A stretch of DNA of 7,034 bases from DATGKR01 sp035294565 (GTDB lineage Bacteria; Actinomycetota; Acidimicrobiia; Acidimicrobiales; Palsa-688): positions 1 through 7,034 of the forward strand of contig DATGKR010000187.1 in NCBI GenBank assembly GCA_035294565.1. Direction: 5' to 3'. Position numbers and translations under genes: made by a program. The notes below the pieces were generated by a model. That model saw only the letters and a program-made list of their open reading frames with translations, was not told the DNA's origin and ran no database searches. Positions 1 to 5,166 of this stretch are shown here, one piece after another; the first letter of the stretch is position 1; every line of letters begins with the position of its first letter.

Positions 1-21
1 GCCCGGGGGGAAGTTCGCTTC

Positions 22-495
22 TTACATGGCTCCGCCAGGAGGCGCGTCGTCGGGGGGAGGGGAAGCAGGGGGAGGGGAAGCGGGTAGAGGGGAGATGGCA
101 ACGGCGCTAGCGGGAAGGCGACCTGGACGCCCATGGCCACCGACACGCGTCCCGCGTAGCAGGTAGCGCACCTTGCAGCCGGCGGCCCGCAGGCGGTCCA
201 GGGCGTCGAGGTCGGAGATGGTCAGGTCGTCGGCGCCTTTCAAGCGGTAGACAACCCTTACGTCGAGGTCCTCGCCGGCCCGCAGCCGGGCCAGCAGCCC
301 GCCGAAGAGCAGGTCCGACGCGGCGGCCGCCACCCACGGGGCGGTGACCCACATCCGCTCGCGCGCCCCGGACACGAGGGGGCCGACTGCTTTCAGGATG
401 CTCCGCTCGTTGACGACGCTCGACGGCCCAGGTCCGCCCTCCTTCCCGGACTGGTGGGAGATGTTACGGGGAAGGCGGGGCTCCGCCCGTGCCAT
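22..495 (-). CDS. Short PLD-like (phospholipase D superfamily) ORF with truncated domain and proline-rich tail
   Basis: The 157-residue reading frame has a middle part (about residues 30-113) that resembles the N-terminal half of bacterial PLD-like domains. The visible signs are a helix with SGARERMWVTAPW, then DVRVVYRL, a TISDLDAL stretch and AGCKVRYL. In that family a strand carrying the HxK(x)4D catalytic motif normally follows next. Here the frame continues into Gly/Arg- and Pro-rich sequence with PASPP repeats and stops, and neither other frame restores an HKD-like motif. It is therefore probably a gene remnant or a catalytically dead fragment. The first 10 codons overlap the end of the TetR gene, and the ATG lies inside that gene's 57-nt repeat, so the start is doubtful. 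It runs in the same direction as tetR and may be read from its transcript. The PLD assignment is by eye; a hypothetical protein is the alternative. Confidence 0.45.
   Translation of the reverse strand: MARAEPRLPRNISHQSGKEGGPGPSSVVNERSILKAVGPLVSGARERMWVTAPWVAAAASDLLFGGLLARLRAGEDLDVRVVYRLKGADDLTISDLDALDRLRAAGCKVRYLLRGTRVGGHGRPGRLPASAVAISPLPASPPPASPPPDDAPPGGAM
52..92 (+). repeat. 15-nt G-rich tandem repeat with G-quadruplex pattern
   Basis: The unit GGGGGAGGGGAAGC occurs at 53-66 and 68-81 (period 15 nt), followed by a degraded third copy to about 92. On the minus strand it encodes the PASPP-type tail of the PLD-like ORF. The plus strand has four G-runs of at least four bases separated by loops of 1-5 bases, which fits the standard G-quadruplex pattern. 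Folding is not shown by sequence alone. Confidence 0.75.
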
Positions 496-1246
496 GCCGC
501 GGCGGCGCCGAGGCGGCTCGACGCGGGGAAGCCGGCGCGCCGCCCGTGCCGTGGCCCGGCGGCTTCGCCGCGGCTCGACGCGGGGAGTCGGTGCGCAGGC
601 CGATGGCCCGGGCCCATATGTCGGTCATGGCCGCCACGGCGTCGTCGTCGTCGAAGGACTGCCCGAGGAGATGACGGACCTCCGCGAAGTTCTCCACCAT
701 CCCGCACAGCATGGCCGCCGTCAGCGCGGCGTCCAGCGAAGGATCCGCCTGGCCGGCGGCCTGCATGGACCGAATGCCCCTTTCGGCCCTGTTCACGAAC
801 GCCAAACGAGACTTCTGGCGGCGGGCCCGGAATTCGGGGTTGAACGACGCGACCTGCACCACGACCGAGTACAGCGAGGCGTGCCGGGCGAAGGACTCGA
901 CGTACAGCCGGTTGGCCGCGGCGATCCGGGCCACCGGGTCGGAGCCGGCGAGGTCACCGACGTGCGACTGGTGATAGAGCTCGTCGATCAGCTCGTCCAC
1001 CACTTCCCGGAAGATGGCCTCCTTGGAGTCGAAGTAGGTGTAGAAGGATCCGGTGGCCACGCCCGCCTCGGCGGCGATGTCGGCTATGCGGGCGTCGACG
1101 AACCCGTCGCGCTCGAACACCCGGGCAGCGGCGTGCACCAGCGCCTCCCTGGTCCTCTGGCCGCGCGCCGTCGAAGGTACGACAGACGTCCCGCCGCGCA
1201 CCTCAGGCGCCGGGGTCACGCCGCGCACCTCAGGCGCCGGGGTCAC
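464..1246 (-). CDS. TetR-family transcriptional regulator with repeat-extended ends
   Basis: This is probably a ligand-responsive repressor of the divergent acyl-CoA operon. From the first GTG, the canonical TetR DNA-binding domain spans about residues 30-76: RTREALVHAAARVF, then the helix-turn-helix ending in GVATGSFYTYFDSKE. An all-helical ligand/dimer domain follows to about residue 220. At 260 residues it is longer than the usual 190-220. The excess is an N-terminal segment made of two copies of a 9-residue repeat (TPAPEVRGV/G) and a C-terminal tail of two 19-residue repeats (SPRRAA...HGTGGAP). The start is uncertain: in-frame GTG codons begin at 1246, 1228, 1219 and 1201, all within the repeat and none with a good ribosome binding site. 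An in-frame stop lies about 40 nt upstream of the first, so the gene cannot start much earlier. The ligand is unknown; an acyl-CoA is inferred from context. Confidence 0.93.
   Translation of the reverse strand: MTPAPEVRGVTPAPEVRGGTSVVPSTARGQRTREALVHAAARVFERDGFVDARIADIAAEAGVATGSFYTYFDSKEAIFREVVDELIDELYHQSHVGDLAGSDPVARIAAANRLYVESFARHASLYSVVVQVASFNPEFRARRQKSRLAFVNRAERGIRSMQAAGQADPSLDAALTAAMLCGMVENFAEVRHLLGQSFDDDDAVAAMTDIWARAIGLRTDSPRRAAAKPPGHGTGGAPASPRRAASAPPRHGTGGAPPSP
467..596 (-). repeat. 57-nt tandem repeat encoding the TetR C-terminal tail
   Basis: Copy one (483-539) and copy two (540-596) both open with CCGCCCGTGCC and share CGGCTCGACGCGGGGA at the same offset. They differ at several other positions, and the last 10 bases of copy two are mostly diverged. 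A partial third copy (467-482, CGGGGAAGGCGGGG) precedes them, right beside the tetR stop codon (TAA at 466-464). The period is 19 codons, so the frame is kept. Confidence 0.8.
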
Positions 1247-1247
1247 G
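1192..1247 (-). repeat. Perfect 27-nt tandem duplication at the TetR start
   Basis: Positions 1194-1220 and 1221-1247 are identical over all 27 bases (CCGCGCACCTCAGGCGCCGG followed by GGTCACG). The match extends two bases to the left. Each copy encodes nine TetR residues and supplies two in-frame GTG codons, so the copy number sets the number of candidate start codons. Complete identity suggests a recent duplication. Confidence 0.95.
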
Positions 1248-1289
1248 CGTGAACCCGAGCGCGCAAAGCCAATCGGCGGGGACCGTCAC
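1230..1289 (-). other. Possible 19-codon leader ORF upstream of tetR
   Basis: On the minus strand a GTG at 1289-1287 is preceded by GGAGGGAAGGAAG (1302-1290), the best Shine-Dalgarno-like sequence ahead of tetR. The frame it opens is not that of tetR. It stops at TGA 1232-1230, one base before an in-frame tetR GTG (1228-1226). This arrangement could allow translation of tetR by coupling from a leader peptide. No family is recognised and the peptide itself may have no function. Chance occurrence in GC-rich DNA is quite possible. Confidence 0.25.
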
Positions 1290-1312
1290 CTTCCTTCCCT
1301 CCGCCGTTGAGC

Positions 1313-1341
1313 TTGTGCCGCGTCCACCCCGTCAGTATGCT
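1313..1341 (+). promoter_or_regulatory. Candidate promoter of the acyl-CoA dehydrogenase operon
   Basis: TTGTGC (1313-1318) and TATGCT (1336-1341) are separated by 17 bases, a weak but correctly spaced housekeeping-type promoter. Transcription would begin at about 1348, inside the palindrome at 1345-1366, so a bound repressor would block initiation. Confidence 0.4.
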
Positions 1342-1363
1342 CCCAAGTTGAATCCGGATTCAA
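1334..1363 (-). promoter_or_regulatory. Candidate promoter of the tetR transcript
   Basis: On the minus strand TTGAAT (1363-1358) and CATACT (1339-1334) are spaced by 18 bases. The -35-like box lies within the palindrome, and the -10-like box overlaps the one proposed for the opposite direction. Transcription would start near 1327 and give a leader of roughly 80 nt. This fits autorepression. Confidence 0.35.
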
Positions 1364-1366
1364 CTT
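1345..1366. promoter_or_regulatory. Perfect 22-bp palindrome, probable TetR operator
   Basis: The sequence is AAGTTGAATCC followed immediately by its exact reverse complement GGATTCAACTT. It is the most AT-rich stretch of the intergenic region and lies between the divergent tetR and acyl-CoA dehydrogenase genes, 23 bases before the latter's start codon. Length, symmetry and position are those of a TetR-dimer operator. That the neighbouring TetR protein binds it is inference. Confidence 0.85.
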
Positions 1367-1380
1367 TGTCGCCGGCAGCC

Positions 1381-1388
1381 AGGGGGAG
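1381..1388 (+). promoter_or_regulatory. Ribosome binding site of the acyl-CoA dehydrogenase
   Basis: AGGGGGAG sits one base before the ATG at 1390; its core is close, but an acceptable spacing exists from its 5' part. It decides the start in favour of 1390 over an upstream in-frame GTG at 1249, whose extra 47 codons would run through the operator and have no family resemblance. Confidence 0.6.
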
Positions 1389-1389
1389 C

Positions 1390-2535
1390 ATGCTCTTCAC
1401 CGAGGAACACGAAGCATTCCGCCAGTCGGTGAGAGGGGTCCTCCAGCGTGAGGTCGCCCCGCACGTGGAGGAGTGGGAGGAGGCCGAGATCTTCCCGGCC
1501 CACCAATTGTTCAAGGCGCTGGGCGCGGCCGGGCTGTTCGGGCTCGAGTACGACCCCGAGTTCGGGGGTCAGGGCGCCGACCACTCCTACACCGTGATCC
1601 TGGGCGAGGAGCTGGGGCGGATGGGCTGCGCCGGCGTGGCCATGGCCATCAGCGTGCAGACCGACATGGCCACACCGTCGCTGCACCGCTTCGGGTCGCC
1701 CGAGTTGAAGAAGCGCTACCTCGAGCCGGCGATACGCGGGGAGATGGTCGCCTCCATCGCGGTGACCGAACCCGACGCCGGTTCGGACGTTGCCGGCATC
1801 AGGACCAGGGCGGTGCGCGACGGCGACGAGTGGGTGATCAACGGGACCAAGACGTTCATCACCAACGGAACCCAGGCCGACTGGCTGTGTCTGCTGGCCA
1901 GGACCGGCGACGAGGGCGGCTACCGGGGAATGTCGCAGATCGTTTTCCCGACCTCGACCCCGGGCTTCTCGGTGAGCCGCAAGCTCGCGAAGCTGGGCAA
2001 CCACAGCTCGGACACCGCCGAGTTGTCGTTCGTGGACGCCAGAGTGCCGATCGCCAACACCATCGGTTCGATCGGCCGGGGCTTCCAGCAGCAGATGGCG
2101 CAGTTCCAGAACGAGCGGATGATCGCCGCCTACACAGCGGTCGGCTCGATGGACGCCGCGCTGCGCCGCACCGCCGAATACCTGCGGGAACGCCAGGCGT
2201 TCGGCGAGCCGCTGCTTTCCAAGCAGTTCATCCAGTTCAAGCTGGCGGAGCTCTCGGCCGAGGTGGACATGCTGCGCCACTACAACTACGCGTGCGCCGA
2301 GGCGTACATGAGGGGCGAGGACACCACCCGCTTCGCCACGATCGCCAAGCTGAAGGCGGGGCGCCTCCAGCGCGAGATCGGCGACTGGTGCCTGCAGTTC
2401 CACGGAGGCATGGGCTACATGGCCGAGACCTGGGTCTCGCGCTACTTCCGCGACGGGCGCCTTTTGTCCATTGGCGGCGGCACCGACGAGGTGATGCTCT
2501 ACGTACTGTCCAAGCTCGACGGCTTCACGGCCTGA
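1390..2535 (+). CDS. Acyl-CoA dehydrogenase (FAD-dependent)
   Basis: It oxidises an acyl-CoA to the trans-2,3-enoyl-CoA with FAD, passing electrons to an electron-transferring flavoprotein. It is 381 residues, the normal family length. The order of parts is standard: an N-terminal helical domain (LFTEEHEAFRQSVR), the middle beta domain with AVTEPDAGSD (124-133) and NGTKTFITNG (151-160), then the C-terminal helices with QFHGGMGYM (336-344) and IGGGTDEVM (361-369). The position of the Glu in the common IYEGT motif is Gly363 here, so the catalytic base is probably Glu242 in QNERM on helix G, as in isovaleryl-CoA and long-chain acyl-CoA dehydrogenases. The carboxylase genes downstream suggest a branched-chain or terpenoid acyl-CoA (isovaleryl- or citronellyl-like) substrate. 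The exact substrate cannot be read from the sequence. It is the first gene of the rightward operon. Confidence 0.96.
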   Translation: MLFTEEHEAFRQSVRGVLQREVAPHVEEWEEAEIFPAHQLFKALGAAGLFGLEYDPEFGGQGADHSYTVILGEELGRMGCAGVAMAISVQTDMATPSLHRFGSPELKKRYLEPAIRGEMVASIAVTEPDAGSDVAGIRTRAVRDGDEWVINGTKTFITNGTQADWLCLLARTGDEGGYRGMSQIVFPTSTPGFSVSRKLAKLGNHSSDTAELSFVDARVPIANTIGSIGRGFQQQMAQFQNERMIAAYTAVGSMDAALRRTAEYLRERQAFGEPLLSKQFIQFKLAELSAEVDMLRHYNYACAEAYMRGEDTTRFATIAKLKAGRLQREIGDWCLQFHGGMGYMAETWVSRYFRDGRLLSIGGGTDEVMLYVLSKLDGFTA

Positions 2536-2537
2536 TC

Positions 2538-2543
2538 AGGAGG
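2538..2543 (+). promoter_or_regulatory. Ribosome binding site of the TIGR03084-family gene
   Basis: A full AGGAGG begins two bases after the preceding stop codon (TGA 2533-2535), 11 bases before the ATG at 2555. It is the strongest such site in the operon and supports this start. Confidence 0.8.
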
Positions 2544-2554
2544 CGGGCCTTTCG

Positions 2555-3520
2555 ATGCCGATCATCGACCAGCTCTGCGACGACCTGCGGGCGGAGCACG
2601 ATTCGCTCGTGGCAGTCGTCTCGGCCATAGACGAGAAGGGATGGTCCACCCCCACTCCGGCCGCCGGTTGGGACGTGCGCGACACCATCAGTCACCTCAC
2701 CTTCTTCCACGAGCAGGCGACCCTGGCCATCGATGACCCTCCCGCCTTCGAGGCGCACAAGGCGCTGCTGATGGCCTCGACGCCCCCGCCCCGCGCAGCG
2801 AGCGACGCCGGCGCAGGGCGAGACCGCAACCCCGGCGCGGGGCGAGACGCCGGCGCGGCGCAAGAAGCCGGCGCGGGACCCGACGGCGCGACGGGGCGAG
2901 ACCGCGACCCCGGCGCGGGGCGAGACGCCGGCGCGGGACCCGACGTCGCCCTCGGTCGCGACCTGCGCCGCACCCACGGCGACGACGCGGCCCTGCTGGA
3001 GCGGTGGACGGCCTCCAGGGACGCCCTCATCGCCCGGGCGTTGCGGGCGGTCGACGAAGCCGGCGGCGCACCCCCGCGGGTGGCGTGGTACGGCCCTCCG
3101 ATGAGCATGGCCAGCTTCATCAGCGCCCGGATAATGGAGACGTGGGCGCACGGCGCCGACGTGCGCGACGCCCTCGGAGTGCCGCTCGAGGCGTCGGTGT
3201 CGGGGCGGCTTCGTCACGTGTGCCACCTCGCCTACGGGGCCCGGGCTTTCACCTTCGCCGCGCACGGAGTAACCGACCCGGGGGACCCGGTGGCCATGGT
3301 GGTCAACGCCCCCGGCGGCGACACCTGGACGTGGGGGCCGGCGGCCTCCGAGACCGACAACGTCATCACCGGTCCGGCTCTCGACATCGCTTTGGTGTTC
3401 ACCCAGCGGCGGCACCCGTCGAGGACGGCGGTGAAGGCGACCGGGCCCACCGCGAAGAGGTGGCTGTCGATCGCCCAGGCGTTCGCCGGGCCGCCCACGC
3501 TGACCCCGGCGGACCGCTGA
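2555..3520 (+). CDS. TIGR03084-family (DinB/maleylpyruvate-isomerase-like) metal-binding protein with internal repeat insertion
   Basis: This 321-residue protein shows the N-terminal mycothiol-dependent maleylpyruvate isomerase-like helical bundle, with GWSTPTPAAGWDVRDTISHL (29-48), then WYGPPMSMASF (178-188) and METWAHGADV (194-203). The C-terminal part has RLRHVCHL, a TWTWGP stretch and an ending VTQRR..IAQAFAGPP typical of TIGR03084 proteins. Probable metal ligands are His47 and His199 plus a histidine of the RHVCH segment. Family members are about 255-265 residues. The excess is a Gly/Ala/Arg/Asp repeat at about residues 76-130, placed between the first and second helices and kept in frame. 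No reaction is established for the family. Its place between dehydrogenase and carboxylase suggests an accessory step such as thiol- or CoA-dependent isomerisation (inference). It starts 19 nt after the preceding gene. Confidence 0.88.
   Translation: MPIIDQLCDDLRAEHDSLVAVVSAIDEKGWSTPTPAAGWDVRDTISHLTFFHEQATLAIDDPPAFEAHKALLMASTPPPRAASDAGAGRDRNPGAGRDAGAAQEAGAGPDGATGRDRDPGAGRDAGAGPDVALGRDLRRTHGDDAALLERWTASRDALIARALRAVDEAGGAPPRVAWYGPPMSMASFISARIMETWAHGADVRDALGVPLEASVSGRLRHVCHLAYGARAFTFAAHGVTDPGDPVAMVVNAPGGDTWTWGPAASETDNVITGPALDIALVFTQRRHPSRTAVKATGPTAKRWLSIAQAFAGPPTLTPADR
2804..2945 (+). repeat. 18-nt-unit repeat block inside the TIGR03084-family gene
   Basis: Variants of GCCGGCGCGGGGCGAGAC recur, encoding six-residue units such as AGAGRD, PGAGRD and AGAGPD. 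There is a higher-order duplication: 2816-2858 matches 2894-2936 (offset 78 nt) with a single mismatch. The longer copies (2816-2885 and 2894-2945) then differ by one 18-nt unit present only in the first. All steps are multiples of three, so the frame is kept. Confidence 0.9.
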
Positions 3521-3522
3521 TC

Positions 3523-5166
3523 GTGGCCCCGCTCCCGCTCGGCTCGAACGTAGACACCAGGGATCCCGCCTTCCAGGCGAACCGGGCGGGGATGCTCGCC
3601 CTGCTGGGCGAGGTGGAGCGCCTGCTGCAGCAGGCGTCGGAGGGCGGCGGGCCGAGGGCGATCGAACGCCACCGCAGCCGGGGCAAGCTGCTGGCCCGCG
3701 AACGGGTGGCGCTCCTCCTCGACCCGGACACGCCGTTCCTGGAGATCAGCCCGCTGGCCGGGTACATGACCAACTACAACGTCGGGGGCGGCATGGTCCT
3801 CGGCATCGGCGTGGTCGAGGGGACCGAGTGCGTCATCCTGGCCAACGACCCGACCGACCTGGGCGGGGCGATGACCTCGCTGTCGATACGAAAGCTGATG
3901 CGGGCCCTCGAGATCGCCCGACTCAACCACATGCCCTACATCCAGTTCGTCGAGTCGGCCGGCGGGGACCTGCGCGGCCTGGCCCCAGGCGAGGATCCCG
4001 AGGCTGTGATGAGGCGTAACCTCGACCACTTCGCCGAGACAGGCCGGATGTTCCACGACATCACCGAGCTGTCGGCCCGGGGCATCCCGACCATCTCCGT
4101 CGTGTTCGGCAGCTCCACCGCCGGCGGCGCCTACCAGCCCGGCCTGTCGGATTACAACATCTTCGTGCGCGGCGGCGCCAAGGTGTTCCTCGGGGGACCG
4201 CCGTTGGTGAAGGTGGCGACGGGCGAGGACGCCGACGACGAGGAGCTGGGCGGCGCCGAGATGCACGCCACGACGAGCGGGCTGGCCGACTACCTGGCCG
4301 ACGACGAGCTCCAGGCGATCCGCATGGCCCGCGACGTGGTGGCCCACCTGCACTGGCGCAAGCTCGGTCCCGGCCCGGTCACCTCCGACCCGGAGCCGCC
4401 TCTGCACGACCCCGAGGAGCTGCTCGGCCTCATGCCCGTCGACCTGCGGGCACCGGTCGACGCCCGCGAGATCATCGCCCGCATCGTCGACGGCAGCCGC
4501 TTCGAGGAGTTCAAACCCCGCTACGGCCCGACCATCGTGACCGGCTGGGCCGACGTGCACGGGTTCCCCGTCGGCATCCTGGCCAACAACGGCGTGCTCT
4601 TCTCCGACTCGGCCCAGAAGGCGGCGCAGTTCATCCAGCTGTGCAACCAGAGCTCGACCCCGCTGCTGTTCCTCCAGCACATCACCGGCTACATCGTCGG
4701 ACGCGACTACGAGCGCGGTGGCATCGTCAAGCACGGCAGCCAGATGATCAACGCGTTGTCCAACTCCACCGTCCCGCACGTCACCGTCATCCTCGGAGCG
4801 AGCTACGGGGCGGGGAACTACGGGATGGGCGGCCGGGCGTTCGACACCCGCTTCGTGTTCCTGTGGCCCACCGCCAAGATCGCCATCATGGGCCCCAAGC
4901 AAATGGCGGGAGTAATGTCTATAGTCCGGCGGGAGCAGGCCGCCAGGCGGGGCCAGCCGGTCGACGAGGAGATGGAGGCGGCGATCACCAAAGCGGTCGA
5001 GGACTTCGCCGAGGCCCAGTCCCTCGGCCTGTACGCCACCGGCCGGGTCGCCGACGACGGGATCATCGACCCCCGCGACACCCGGACGGTCGTAGCGATG
5101 GCCCTGTCCGCCTGCCACAGCGCACCCGTGGAGGGGGCCCGCGGCTTCGGGGTGTTCCGCCTGTGA
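3523..5166 (+). CDS. Acyl-CoA carboxylase, carboxyltransferase (beta) subunit
   Basis: It transfers CO2 from carboxybiotin to an acyl-CoA and works with the biotin subunit encoded next. It is 547 residues from GTG 3523, with N- and C-terminal carboxyltransferase halves. The N half carries RHRSRGKLLARERV, ANDPTDLGGA, STAGGAYQPG (198-207) and GPPLVKVATGE. The C half carries GASYGAGNYGM (425-435), KIAIMGPKQMAGV and IDPRDTRTV, ending FGVFRL. GPPLVK.ATGE and GASYGAGNYGM place it near methylcrotonyl-/geranyl-CoA carboxylases, and the overall pattern recalls mycobacterial AccD2. The loop at about 150-170 is longer than in methylcrotonyl-CoA carboxylase, and Gly436 stands where that family often has Cys (GMCGR). 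The start fits family N termini. Only 2 nt separate it from the preceding stop, with a weak binding site (GGCGGA), so translational coupling is likely. The substrate is undetermined. Confidence 0.95.
   Translation: MAPLPLGSNVDTRDPAFQANRAGMLALLGEVERLLQQASEGGGPRAIERHRSRGKLLARERVALLLDPDTPFLEISPLAGYMTNYNVGGGMVLGIGVVEGTECVILANDPTDLGGAMTSLSIRKLMRALEIARLNHMPYIQFVESAGGDLRGLAPGEDPEAVMRRNLDHFAETGRMFHDITELSARGIPTISVVFGSSTAGGAYQPGLSDYNIFVRGGAKVFLGGPPLVKVATGEDADDEELGGAEMHATTSGLADYLADDELQAIRMARDVVAHLHWRKLGPGPVTSDPEPPLHDPEELLGLMPVDLRAPVDAREIIARIVDGSRFEEFKPRYGPTIVTGWADVHGFPVGILANNGVLFSDSAQKAAQFIQLCNQSSTPLLFLQHITGYIVGRDYERGGIVKHGSQMINALSNSTVPHVTVILGASYGAGNYGMGGRAFDTRFVFLWPTAKIAIMGPKQMAGVMSIVRREQAARRGQPVDEEMEAAITKAVEDFAEAQSLGLYATGRVADDGIIDPRDTRTVVAMALSACHSAPVEGARGFGVFRL

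Noticed and set aside
8..21. Small GAAG-TTCG-CTTC hairpin just after the PLD-like stop codon, considered as a terminator
   Set aside because: The stem is only four base pairs and no T-run follows on the minus strand (a C-run does).
641..656. GTC trinucleotide run within tetR
   Set aside because: It is only four units encoding an Asp run and is ordinary in GC-rich coding sequence.
344..1252. Plus-strand frame of 302 codons opposite tetR
   Set aside because: It is a shadow of the TetR gene, with Arg/Gly-rich sequence and no family signature.
1249..1389. Longer start (GTG 1249) for the acyl-CoA dehydrogenase
   Set aside because: It would translate through the palindrome and promoter region and add 47 residues without family resemblance. 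ATG 1390 has a purine-rich site just upstream and gives the normal family N terminus.
2804..2945. Repeat block considered as a CRISPR array
   Set aside because: Units are 18 nt, contiguous, without unique spacers, and translated in frame within a gene.
3004..3522. N-terminal extension of the carboxyltransferase frame back to 3004
   Set aside because: It overlaps the TIGR03084 gene in another frame and is Arg-rich shadow sequence. Family N termini begin near GTG 3523.
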